Shown here one piece after another: positions 1 through 7,803 of a stretch of 64,000 nt of DNA (the first letter of the stretch is position 1; each line of letters starts with the position of its first letter). The position numbers were made by a program, and so were the translations under genes. The stretch spans positions 1-64,000 of the forward strand of contig JAKAFW010000023.1 in assembly GCA_021817845.1 (NCBI GenBank), in the 5' to 3' direction. The notes under the pieces were generated by a model, which saw only the letters and a list, made by a program, of their open reading frames with translations, did no database searches and was not told the DNA's origin. The DNA comes from FEN-1297 sp021817845. Its GTDB lineage: Bacteria > Bacteroidota > Ignavibacteria > Ignavibacteriales > Ignavibacteriaceae.

Positions 1-178
1 TAAGGATGACCTTACTAACCTTCTGCCATATCTTTCAGCATATCTCGGACATGAGGATTTAAGAGGGACACAGCATTACCTGAGACTGACTGCTGATTTA
101 TATCCAGAAATTATTGCTTCGGTAGAACAGAACTTTTCATTTTTAATACCGGAGGTATCTTCTCATGAAGCAGACTGA
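1..178 (+). CDS. Tyrosine recombinase, C-terminal end (partial)
   Basis: The frame starting at base 2 is open for 58 codons and ends TGA at 176-178. It encodes the last catalytic block of a tyrosine recombinase, with the LGHEDLRGTQHYLRL motif that supplies the second histidine and the nucleophilic tyrosine. The rest of the gene lies left of the window. The reading frame overlaps the following recombinase by 14 nt, which points to translational coupling and to a multi-recombinase element rather than a single integrase. Confidence 0.8.
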   Translation, partial: KDDLTNLLPYLSAYLGHEDLRGTQHYLRLTADLYPEIIASVEQNFSFLIPEVSSHEAD

Positions 179-1187
179 TTTTGCAAGAATGCTGACACGC
201 TTTTTATCGGACTACCTTCCAGGACAGCGCAATGTCAGCACCAATACAATAAAATCCTACCGGGATACGTTCAAACAACTCCTGGCATTTTTTAATATAG
301 AACTTAAAGTCAAACCAGAGCACCTTACATTTAATAAAATAAAAGTAAAAACAATTAGAGACTTTCTGCAATGGCTTGAAAAGATACATAATGTTAGTAT
401 TAATACTCGAAACCAAAGACTGGCAGCAATCCACAGTTTCTACCGTTATATCCAATCAGAAGAACCGGTAATCCTATTAGAGTGTCAAAGGATCTTAGGA
501 ATACCATTTAAAAAGCGGGAAAGGAAGATAATTGATTATCTGTCGCAAGAAAGTCTGAGGCACATTTTGGAGCAGCCAGATACTGCCAAGAAAAGAGGTC
601 GTCGTGATTTAACAATCATGGCAACACTTTATGATACTGGAGCAAGGGTCCAGGAATTAATAAGCCTAAAGACAAAGGATATACGCTTAGCTAAACCTGC
701 AACAATAATCTTAGCCGGGAAAGGAAACAAAAAGCGGTGTGTCCCGATAATGGATAAAACCAAAAACTTACTTGAAAGTTATATGAAGGAAAATCATCTT
801 TTAGAAAACGGGAATCAGGAACATCCCTTATTTTATAATAGCAAAAGCCACCCCTTTACAAGACCTGGTATTACTTATCTCCTTGCTAAATATTTGAGAC
901 AGGCTAAGGAATCTCATCCGGAAATCCCTTTCCCTGAATACCTCCATCCACACATGATGAGGCATACAAAGGCCATGCATTTATTAGAGTCAGGAGTTAA
1001 TCTGATTTATATCAGAGATTTATTAGGTCACGTAAATGTTACTACTACAGAGATATATCTGAGAGCTAATATGGAAATCAAGAAAAAGGTATTGGAATCA
1101 GCATATATGCCGATCTTACCCCAGGATATCCCTGTTTGGGAGAATGACGGAGATCTGTTAAACTGGCTTCAAGAGTTGTGCAGATGA
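165..1187 (+). CDS. Tyrosine recombinase (probable last gene of a recombinase trio)
   Basis: This 340-aa protein has the two-domain layout of the XerC/D-like recombinases. Residues about 1-110 form a SAM-like core-binding domain (TNTIKSYRDTFKQLLAFF). The catalytic domain follows, with the first arginine in DTGARVQEL, the HxxR box in HPHMMRHTKAMH, and the LLGHVNVTTTEIYLRA block carrying the last histidine and the tyrosine. It performs site-specific strand exchange without a host cofactor in the known family. The start at 165 lies inside the upstream recombinase and has a GGAGGT ribosome-binding site just before it. Its size and overlap match the third gene of RIT elements; a Tn554-like trio is the alternative. 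Confidence 0.85.
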   Translation: MKQTDFARMLTRFLSDYLPGQRNVSTNTIKSYRDTFKQLLAFFNIELKVKPEHLTFNKIKVKTIRDFLQWLEKIHNVSINTRNQRLAAIHSFYRYIQSEEPVILLECQRILGIPFKKRERKIIDYLSQESLRHILEQPDTAKKRGRRDLTIMATLYDTGARVQELISLKTKDIRLAKPATIILAGKGNKKRCVPIMDKTKNLLESYMKENHLLENGNQEHPLFYNSKSHPFTRPGITYLLAKYLRQAKESHPEIPFPEYLHPHMMRHTKAMHLLESGVNLIYIRDLLGHVNVTTTEIYLRANMEIKKKVLESAYMPILPQDIPVWENDGDLLNWLQELCR

Positions 1188-1191
1188 AAAT

Positions 1192-1275
1192 ATTATGGAA
1201 AGATTTTTTGTTAGAGTCATTTGCTTTGTAAATACTTAGGCGGAAATCTTTCCATAAGCAATATCTTTCCATAAT
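1192..1275. repeat. Terminal repeats of the recombinase-trio element
   Basis: The 13-mer ATTATGGAAAGAT (1192-1204) is the exact reverse complement of 1263-1275, and a further copy of its inner 12 bases sits at 1246-1257. The outermost copy abuts the point where istB coding sequence resumes. This is the arrangement expected of a recombinase binding region at an element end. Confidence 0.6.
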
Positions 1276-1612
1276 TCCCGGTACCGGTTGGTCCTATGAA
1301 TAAAATATTTTCTCCTTTGTCTATAAAATTACACGTTGAAAACTCACGTATCTGCTTAACTTGTATGGCAGGATTAAATGAAAAGTCAAAGTGTTCTATT
1401 GTTTTATTGGCTTCAAGATGGGCATGTGTTATAAGCCGTTGAAGCCTTCTGTTTCTGCGGAGTTCTATTTCATCTGAAAGTAACATTGATAGAAGTTCAC
1501 TAAATGAGAGCTGGTTAGACTCTGCTTCCATTACCCTCATTTCCAGACTATCCACTGCTCCTGAGAGCTTGAGCTGTTTGAGTTGGTTTTTTAGCTGTGC
1601 ATAATTTGACAT
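1276..1612 (-). pseudogene. istB: istB (IS21 ATP-binding helper), truncated by insertion
   Basis: IstB is the AAA+ ATPase that works with the IstA transposase; the intact copy in this window (48169-48918) is 249 aa. Here the first ~112 residues are normal (MSNYAQLKNQLKQLKL at the N-terminus, NILFIGPTGTG at the start of the P-loop). The expected lysine of GTGK is then replaced by foreign sequence that runs about 19 residues to a stop at 1217. The Walker A lysine and everything after it are missing, so the protein cannot hydrolyse ATP. The break coincides with the terminal repeat of the recombinase-trio element. Confidence 0.85.
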
Positions 1613-1645
1613 AATTTATTGTTTTTCTTTCTCCGCCGCCGCGGG

Positions 1646-3187
1646 TTAGTTGTTTGTAAAATAATCCATCGATCTGACTAAAACGAGTGTGTTCTCGGAG
1701 ATTCTGACGGAACTATCGTTTTCTGTTTCCTGTAATTGAAGTTTTTCAATAATTGACTTAAATAACTTTGGATGTACTGAACTGTAGTTATCAAGGGCAA
1801 CTGTACTTGCCGAGTCAATAAGTTCTGCAGAATGACCAGAGGCAATACCGATAATGCTCTGAGCCCTCCGCATATTTATATAGGCATTAGGCGAGAGTAT
1901 TTTTGTTATCAGTTTTCCAAATTCAGCGCTAATGGCGGAGGCTTTATTTATCAGGAACAAAGGCATTCCGGTATCTAAGGCATGTTTCATATTGTCGGGA
2001 AAGTCATTCATATCGGTTTGACGGTAATGATTCGGAATAACGTGCTGCTTGATAAGCTGGTCGTTATAGTAAACATAAACCAGGTTGTGGGTTACTTTTA
2101 CCCATACATTTTTGCCCACAAAAGCGTGAGGGATGGAGTAAGACTTATTGTTTACCTGTATGTAATGATCGGGGTGAACTTTAGCTTCTTTCCACTCTGC
2201 CGCCTCGAATGGTTCTAGCGGCAGGGGCAGAAGTGCAGGTTTTTCTTCATCAAAAAAAGATTCATAAGGCTTTTGCTGTGTTGTGCCATGTTTATGATTG
2301 CCATACTTGTATACTGCCCAGTTCTTTATTTCCCGGTTAGCTTCACTGATTGTGATGCCCGGAGTTTTGGCAAGCATTTTCCTGAACTCTTCCCTTACTG
2401 TCTGAACGTCTCGCTCTACTATGGGTTTATCTTTTGGTGTGGCTACTCGGCATGGGTCAATGAAAATACCGTAATACATTGCCATTTCAGAATAAGCCCG
2501 GTTTAATTGCGGATCATATAGGTCAGGCTTTATTACTCCGCTTTTAAGATTATCTAACCGTATAGTTTGGCTTAAGCCTCCGAAAAACAGAAACATATTA
2601 ACATGTGATTGAACGAAGCTCTTCTGATTTTGTGAGTACACGTACTCAATAAATTTGTGGCGGCTGTAACCCAAAGTTCCAATAAAAGCATAGACCGTTT
2701 TCCTTCTCTGTGTTGCGGTATCTAACATGTATCCCATCTTGGCGTAATCTACTTGTATCTGGCTTCCAGGTGGTATTTCAATACGGCAAGTAGTGTCCTT
2801 TGATTGCTTTGTTATTCCGTATGTTTTAGCAAATCTCTTAAAGCTTGTGTAGCTTACCTTAGAAGTAAGATCGTGATTTTCAGTGATGACTTCAAAAGCA
2901 CTTTTGGGTTTTAGAGGATTATTTTTTTGAGTTACTAACTGTTTGAACTCTTCTAAATATTTTTCAAGCAGAATATTCTTTTCAGACTTATTCTGGTTAT
3001 TATTTAGCTCGCTTGAGAATAATGCGTTAATCTCATCAGAACTTAGTTTTACATCTCTGCTTATGCCTTTGGAGATTCCAAGACTGATATACTTACCGAT
3101 GGTTTGTCTATCATAGCCTGTTTCTGTTTTTATTGCTCTGATTGACTGACCGGATTGCCAGCGTCGAATTATTTCTGCTATGTCCAT
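1646..3187 (-). CDS. istA: IS21-family transposase IstA
   Basis: About 513 aa from ATG 3187 (MDIAEIIRRW). This start is preferred over ATG 3211 because AGAAGG lies 8 nt upstream of it; the longer form would be 521 aa. It has an N-terminal helix-turn-helix (SIRAIKTETGYDRQTIGKYI). The DDE core acid residues are recognisable in IQVDYAKMGY, TIRLDNLKSGV and KPIVERDVQTVREEF. A C-terminal beta-barrel region follows (HPDHYIQVNNKSYSIPHAFVG). The protein cuts and joins the IS ends. It is followed after 33 nt by the broken istB, so autonomous movement is unlikely unless the second IS21 copy (46.4-49.0 kb) supplies IstB; the two elements are clearly diverged. Confidence 0.9.
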   Translation of the reverse strand: MDIAEIIRRWQSGQSIRAIKTETGYDRQTIGKYISLGISKGISRDVKLSSDEINALFSSELNNNQNKSEKNILLEKYLEEFKQLVTQKNNPLKPKSAFEVITENHDLTSKVSYTSFKRFAKTYGITKQSKDTTCRIEIPPGSQIQVDYAKMGYMLDTATQRRKTVYAFIGTLGYSRHKFIEYVYSQNQKSFVQSHVNMFLFFGGLSQTIRLDNLKSGVIKPDLYDPQLNRAYSEMAMYYGIFIDPCRVATPKDKPIVERDVQTVREEFRKMLAKTPGITISEANREIKNWAVYKYGNHKHGTTQQKPYESFFDEEKPALLPLPLEPFEAAEWKEAKVHPDHYIQVNNKSYSIPHAFVGKNVWVKVTHNLVYVYYNDQLIKQHVIPNHYRQTDMNDFPDNMKHALDTGMPLFLINKASAISAEFGKLITKILSPNAYINMRRAQSIIGIASGHSAELIDSASTVALDNYSSVHPKLFKSIIEKLQLQETENDSSVRISENTLVLVRSMDYFTNN

Positions 3188-3290
3188 GATTGTTTTCCTT
3201 CTGTTTGCCATATGCTGTATTTGCCCATATTGTTTGAAAATAAGAGCGGCATAATATGACAGTTTTAATTAAAAATATTAACAATCACAG

Positions 3291-3374
3291 GTGGCAGACT
3301 TTCATGGCCCTGGGCTGGCAGGTTTTGCTTGGCCTTTTTTTCATTTTTGTGGCTGGTTTTCGTGGCCCTTGACA
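3291..3374. repeat. IS21 terminal repeats (istA side)
   Basis: Two 21-bp blocks, GTGGCAGACTTTCATGGCCCT (3291-3311) and the related block at 3349-3369, agree at 17 of 21 positions. A third, weaker copy lies between them. The outer edge ends in TTGACA at 3374, giving a TGTCAA terminus on the element strand. Confidence 0.65.
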
Positions 3375-3443
3375 ATTCTAATTCCAACCTCAAAATAAAT
3401 AATAACCCTCGATTCAATAAACCATAATAAGTAACCATTTTTT

Positions 3444-3536
3444 GGAGCTGTTAGTTATGGTGAAACATTTATAAATGTTAAAGTTAAATTAATAGACGCA
3501 GGCGAAGGAAACGGCCTGATGATTGGAGTATTCTAA
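3444..3536 (+). pseudogene. Possible 3' remnant of a disrupted gene
   Basis: An open frame ending TAA at 3534-3536 encodes a plausible C-terminal tail (GAVSYGETFINVKVKLIDAG, then a short GNGLMIGVF end) without any start codon. It lies between the IS21 end at 3374 and the next gene, so it may be the tail of a gene whose body was removed when the IS arrived. No family is recognised. Confidence 0.25.
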
Positions 3537-3538
3537 TT

Positions 3539-3844
3539 ATGGAATGGTATAATTACATAGAATGTTTTTTTGCGGGTTTATTCCTTGCAAATTTTGTCCC
3601 TCATTTTATTCACGGCATTTCCGGCAAATCATTTCCATCGCCGTTTTCCAACCCGCCAGGGAAAGGAATGTCCTCCCCGACTGTAAATGTTTATTGGGGC
3701 TTGTTTAATCTGCTGATAGGTTACCTATTATTCAGGGCAGCAGAAATATCCGATAAAAATATTTGGGCGCTTATAGTACTTTTCGTAGGTATTATACTGA
3801 TGAGTGTATTTAATAGTATAGCTTTTGCGGGTACTAAACAATAA
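3539..3844 (+). CDS. Small conserved membrane protein
   Basis: A 101-aa protein with probably three membrane segments: residues about 5-23, 50-67 (YWGLFNLLIGYLLFRAA) and 75-97 (IWALIVLFVGIILMSVF). Between the first two is a proline/glycine/serine-rich loop (SGKSFPSPFSNPPGKGMSSP) that looks conserved rather than random. No function can be assigned. It stands alone between the IS21 remnant and the Fic gene. Confidence 0.6.
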   Translation: MEWYNYIECFFAGLFLANFVPHFIHGISGKSFPSPFSNPPGKGMSSPTVNVYWGLFNLLIGYLLFRAAEISDKNIWALIVLFVGIILMSVFNSIAFAGTKQ

Positions 3845-4138
3845 GCATATACGGTTTTAGCCAAAATATGAGTCCCTTAATGGACTAAAGTCCGGAGGTG
3901 GAGTTGAATTTACCAATCCCCCCGATTGAATCGGGCCAAAAAAAGAAAGAATAAATTATGGATCAAATTCAAGGTGCATTATAAAGCTTTACCCTGCCTG
4001 CCGTTAGGCAAGCTTGAAATCGATTCACTGTTAATTTCATCCTTTACTAAGAAAACCACTTAGTTAAAGGAAACCCCTTTCCTTTAACTATTCCAAAACT
4101 TTAGTTAAATTAGCAATGAGTTTTATAAGGAATTAGAG

Positions 4139-5272
4139 ATGGATATTAAACAATTCAAAGCCGGTGTTTGGACTCAACAATCCAATTATAAGAGTTTCAG
4201 TCCTTCAAAAATTAATATAGAATGGATAGTTAGTGATCCTCAAATAAACCAGCTATTGGAAGAAGCAAATCTTAAACTCGGTGAATTAAATGCTTTTTCT
4301 ACAATTGTCCCTGATGTTAACCTTTTTATCAAGATGCATATTTTAAAAGAAGCTGTTACTTCTAATAAAATCGAAGGTACCCGTACCAATATTGAAGAAG
4401 CTGCTTTGCAGGAAAGAGATATTGAGCCGGAGAAAATAAATGATTGGGAAGAAGTTCAGAACTATGTCAAAGCAATGAATGATGCCATTGAAAAATTAAA
4501 AAAACTTCCAATCTCAACACGGCTTATTAAACATGTTCATAAAATATTACTAACCAGTGTACGCGACCAGCACAAACATCCCGGTGAATTTCGCTCAAGT
4601 CAAAATTGGATCGGCGGCGCAACTATCAATGATGCTGCCTTTGTTCCTCCTGTTCACATAGAACTAAATGACTTGCTTTCAGATCTGGAAAAATTTATTA
4701 ACAACACTCAAATCAAAGTTCCTCATTTAATTAAAATTGCTATTATCCATTACCAATTCGAAACAATACATCCGTTTCTTGACGGTAACGGAAGGGTTGG
4801 GAGATTGCTTATTACTCTGTATCTCGTAAGTAATGGTCTTCTTTCTAGACCGGCATTATATCTTTCGGATTTTTTTGAAAAGAACCGGCAGCTTTATTAT
4901 GATAATCTCACAAATGTCCATTCGAAAAACAATCTTGAGCAATGGATTAAGTTTTTCTTGATAGCTGTTATAGAAACATCTAAAAATTCAATCAGGACAT
5001 TTAATAATTTAATTCTCCTAAAAAAAGAAATCGAAGAAAAAGAAATTCTTAGCCTTAACAAAAAAATCCCTTTGGCAAAAGGATTTCTTAATTATTTATA
5101 TTCCCAGCCTATTGTTGCTCTCCAAGATGTTATTGATGAATTAAAGGTTACTAAACCAACAGCTAATGCAATAATAACTGATTTTGTTACTTTGAAAATT
5201 TTGAAAGAGACAACCGGTAAGAAAAGAAATAGAATATATACATTTGAAAGATATCTGAATTTATTTAAATAA
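4139..5272 (+). CDS. Fic family protein (class II, with C-terminal winged helix)
   Basis: Fic proteins transfer AMP or another nucleotide moiety from NTPs to target hydroxyls. The active-site motif HPFLDGNGRVGR starts at residue 211 and is complete, including the catalytic histidine. The N-terminal Fic_N segment holds the auto-inhibitory motif SNKIEGT (about residues 75-81), whose glutamate blocks productive ATP binding in class II members. The C-terminal ~60 residues (LQDVIDELKVTKPTANAIITD) look like a winged helix, so it may bind DNA. The length (377 aa) is normal for Fic_N-Fic-wHTH proteins. The preceding 294 bases hold no gene. Confidence 0.85.
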   Translation: MDIKQFKAGVWTQQSNYKSFSPSKINIEWIVSDPQINQLLEEANLKLGELNAFSTIVPDVNLFIKMHILKEAVTSNKIEGTRTNIEEAALQERDIEPEKINDWEEVQNYVKAMNDAIEKLKKLPISTRLIKHVHKILLTSVRDQHKHPGEFRSSQNWIGGATINDAAFVPPVHIELNDLLSDLEKFINNTQIKVPHLIKIAIIHYQFETIHPFLDGNGRVGRLLITLYLVSNGLLSRPALYLSDFFEKNRQLYYDNLTNVHSKNNLEQWIKFFLIAVIETSKNSIRTFNNLILLKKEIEEKEILSLNKKIPLAKGFLNYLYSQPIVALQDVIDELKVTKPTANAIITDFVTLKILKETTGKKRNRIYTFERYLNLFK

Positions 5273-5385
5273 CTCATGTTACGCAGACAATTTCAAATAT
5301 AAAGGAAGTGAAGTGCAAAACCTGAAGTTTCTCACTATGCAATAATAACCTTTTGCGTAAGGTGACTTATAAAATATTTTTTAAT

Positions 5386-6075
5386 TTACAACTCGAAAAT
5401 AAATCCTTTATTCTTTAACTTGTTGTAATTATTCTTATCGAATTTATATAAATGAGCAGCCCTTGTTTTATTACCTTCCTCTTTTTCTTTAAGTTTCTTA
5501 AGAAGATTCATATTTAGTAGTTTCTTCCTAAAATTTCTTTTATCAAGTTTTTTACCCAAGATAACTTCGTAAAGTTTTTGAAGTTGAGGTAATGTGAATT
5601 TCTCTGGTAAAAGCTCAAAACCTATCGGTCGATACATTACTCTTGTTCTTAATTTACTCAGGGATAGCTCAATTATATCTTTATGATCAAAGGGAAGACG
5701 GGGAAGTTCATTTAATTTGAACCATTTTACTGCAGTAGTGTCTACCCCGGGCGTTAACGAATAAAATTCAGGACTAACAAGCGCAAAGTGCGCAATTGTG
5801 AATACACGCCACGTTGGATATCTATGAACTTTATCAAAGATAGCCACTTCTTCTAAGTAGATACCTTTTACTCCTGTAGTCTCATATAAGATTCTTTCGG
5901 TTGCATGTTCAATTAGCTCACTCTTTTTGATAAATCCTCCGGATAATGCCCACTGACCTTTCGATGGATTAATCGCACGTTTGACAAGAAGAACTTCAAG
6001 GCATTGTTTTTCAAACCCAAAGATTACACAATCGATAGAAATGTTCTTAATTATTTCTTTAAGTATATGAGACAT
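5386..6075 (-). CDS. NUDIX-fold transcriptional regulator (probable xylose regulator)
   Basis: About 230 aa from ATG 6075 (MSHILKEI); an in-frame ATG at 6129 would add 18 residues that do not look conserved. Residues 1-140 are a NUDIX domain with WALSGGFIKKSELIEHA, but the catalytic box is degenerate: REUxEExGU reads RILYETTGV, lacking the metal-binding glutamates. The C-terminal ~80 residues form a winged helix (FTLPQLQKLYEVILGKKLDK). This is the architecture of NrtR-type regulators that have become sugar sensors, as AraR of Bacteroides. It is divergent from the xylose operon, and two perfect dyads lie in the shared upstream region. It most likely represses or activates xyl genes in response to a xylose-derived ligand. 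Confidence 0.8.
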   Translation of the reverse strand: MSHILKEIIKNISIDCVIFGFEKQCLEVLLVKRAINPSKGQWALSGGFIKKSELIEHATERILYETTGVKGIYLEEVAIFDKVHRYPTWRVFTIAHFALVSPEFYSLTPGVDTTAVKWFKLNELPRLPFDHKDIIELSLSKLRTRVMYRPIGFELLPEKFTLPQLQKLYEVILGKKLDKRNFRKKLLNMNLLKKLKEKEEGNKTRAAHLYKFDKNNYNKLKNKGFIFEL

Positions 6076-6179
6076 TTGTTGACCATAGTTGTGAATATAT
6101 ATTAAGTATTTAAAATAAATATAGATCATCTGTAAAACAAAAAATATATTAATTTTTAAATTAGTTTTTTAAATTGAAA

Positions 6180-6196
6180 AGTGTATATTGTACACT
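6180..6196. promoter_or_regulatory. Dyad operator 1 upstream of xylB
   Basis: AGTGTA-N5-TACACT is a perfect inverted repeat in the gap between the NUDIX regulator and xylB. It is a candidate site for the divergent regulator. Confidence 0.5.
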
Positions 6197-6206
6197 ATAT
6201 ATTTTA

Positions 6207-6223
6207 TTCACTTTGAAAGTGAA
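6207..6223. promoter_or_regulatory. Dyad operator 2 upstream of xylB
   Basis: TTCACTTTGAAAGTGAA is a perfect 8-1-8 inverted repeat whose centre lies 27 bp downstream of the first dyad's centre and about 88 bp before the xylB start. Its half-site shares the CACT/AGTG core with dyad 1. Confidence 0.5.
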
Positions 6224-6302
6224 GAAATATTTTTTATAAAAAACAGTTTTTAGAACTTCATATAAGTAAAACTAATGTGCGTGGAAATTAAAAAATAATA
6301 AT

Positions 6303-7793
6303 ATGATTACTATAGGCTATGATATCGGCAGCTCCTCTGTTAAAGCTGCTTTGTATGATGCCGGTACCGGCAGAGCGCTATTGCAAAGTTTTTATCCAAA
6401 AAATGAAATGAAGATTGATTCGCTTAAACCGGGCTGGGCGGAACAAGATCCGGAAATTTGGTGGGAAGCTGTAAAAATTGTAACAAGGGAATTACTGTCT
6501 GATTCAAGAGTATCTTCAAAGGATATCCAGGCTATCGGAATTACTTACCAAATGCATGGCTTGGTTTTAGTTGATAAAAATCAGAATAGCTTAAGACCTT
6601 CAATTATTTGGTGCGATAGCAGAGCAGTCGAAACCGGCAATAATGCTTTTAAACAGATTGGTGAGAAAAAATGTCTTCAACATGTTCTTAATTCTCCCGG
6701 AAATTTTACCGCTTCAAAATTACGATGGGTTATAGAAAACGAACCAAAGATTTTTGATAAAGTTTATAAATTTATGCTGCCTGGTGATTTCATTGCTATG
6801 AAATTATCGGGAGAAATTACTACTACACCCCAGGGACTATCGGAAGGCATTCTCTGGGATTTTGAATCTGATGAGCCTGCTAAATTAATAATGAATCATT
6901 ACGGCATTGATGAATCCCTAATCCCCAAAATTGTTCCGGGATTTGGATTCCAATGTTCTCTTTCAAAATTGGCAGCAGCCGAAATCGGTCTGAAAGAAGG
7001 AACGCCAATAACATATAGAGCGGGTGATCAGCCTAACAATGCTTTCTCATTAAATGTATTACAGCCCGGTGAAATAGCTTCCACTGCAGGAACATCAGGC
7101 GTCGTTTACGGTGTAAGCGAAAAAATCAAGTTTGATACAGAAGGAAGGGTGAACACTTTTACTCATGTTAATCATACTAAAGAATTAAAAAGATTGGGGA
7201 TTCTTCTTTGCATAAACGGAACCGGAATTTCAAATAGCTGGATAAGAAAAATGTTATTCGATTCTTCTGTTTCTTATGAAGAGATAAATCATCTTGCGGA
7301 TGAAATTAAAATCGGTTCCGGAGATATAGCCTTTCTTCCGTTCGGCAACGGTGCGGAAAGGATGCTTTCAAATAAGGAATTAGGTTCATCTTTTTCAGGA
7401 CTGAATTTTAATATTCACAACAAAAAACATTTAGTTCGCTCTGTTGTAGAAGGAGTCGCATTTTCTTTCTATTACGGTATAAATATTTTGAAAGAACTTT
7501 CCGTAAATCCAAAAGTAATCCGTGCGGGAATGACTAACATGTACTTAAGTAAAATTTTTAGAGATACAATTTCCACTCTTAGCGGAGCTGTTATCCAGCT
7601 TTATAATACAGACGGTTCTTTAGGCGCAGCAAGAGCAGCAGCTTACGGCGCTGGTTTTTATGCATCTTTTAATGAGGCATTTAAAGGATTGGAATGTTTA
7701 ATGACCGTTGAACCTGATATTCAGAATAAAGATCAATATTTATCGGCATATAATAATTGGTTAAGGGAATTACAGATTAAATTAAATAATTAA
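6303..7793 (+). CDS. xylB: Xylulokinase
   Basis: A 496-aa FGGY-family sugar kinase that phosphorylates D-xylulose to xylulose 5-phosphate. The N-terminal phosphate-binding loop is GYDIGSSSVKAALYD. The substrate region QMHGLVLVD and WCDSRAVETG is typical of XylB rather than glycerol kinase. The second lobe has GTSGVVYGVSE and a C-terminal adenine-binding block (GSLGAARAAAYGAG). It is the first gene of the operon, directly downstream of the two dyads, and is followed by xylA after 10 nt. Length and motif order are normal. Confidence 0.93.
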   Translation: MITIGYDIGSSSVKAALYDAGTGRALLQSFYPKNEMKIDSLKPGWAEQDPEIWWEAVKIVTRELLSDSRVSSKDIQAIGITYQMHGLVLVDKNQNSLRPSIIWCDSRAVETGNNAFKQIGEKKCLQHVLNSPGNFTASKLRWVIENEPKIFDKVYKFMLPGDFIAMKLSGEITTTPQGLSEGILWDFESDEPAKLIMNHYGIDESLIPKIVPGFGFQCSLSKLAAAEIGLKEGTPITYRAGDQPNNAFSLNVLQPGEIASTAGTSGVVYGVSEKIKFDTEGRVNTFTHVNHTKELKRLGILLCINGTGISNSWIRKMLFDSSVSYEEINHLADEIKIGSGDIAFLPFGNGAERMLSNKELGSSFSGLNFNIHNKKHLVRSVVEGVAFSFYYGINILKELSVNPKVIRAGMTNMYLSKIFRDTISTLSGAVIQLYNTDGSLGAARAAAYGAGFYASFNEAFKGLECLMTVEPDIQNKDQYLSAYNNWLRELQIKLNN

Positions 7794-7803
7794 GGTGCAC
7801 AAA

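Larger units (their letters stand above)
1..1275 (+). mobile_element. Right end of a recombinase-trio (RIT-like) element
   Basis: Two tyrosine recombinase genes overlap by 14 nt and run toward the right edge of the element. Beyond them lie three copies of a short motif: ATCTTTCCATAA at 1246-1257 and 1263-1274, and its reverse complement at 1193-1204. The element stops at about 1275, exactly where the coding frame of an IS21 istB gene begins to make sense on the minus strand. RIT elements are known to carry three overlapping recombinase genes between inverted, internally repeated ends; that assignment is inference because the left end and the first gene(s) lie outside the window. Confidence 0.55.
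1276..3374 (-). mobile_element. IS21-family insertion sequence, truncated
   Basis: Contains istA intact and istB cut off after about 110 codons. The istA-side terminus is visible: reading on the minus strand it begins TGTCAAGGG at 3374 and carries three spaced copies of a GTGGCnnnTTTnnnTGGCCCT-like repeat (3291-3311, about 3315-3336, 3349-3369), the multiple terminal repeats typical of IS21. The istB-side terminus has been lost to the recombinase element. No target duplication can therefore be read. Confidence 0.8.

Noticed and set aside
3313..3330. TGGCAGGTTTTGC as a sigma-54 promoter
   Set aside because: The distance between GG and GC is 10 nt, not 12, and the sequence is one of the IS21 terminal repeats.
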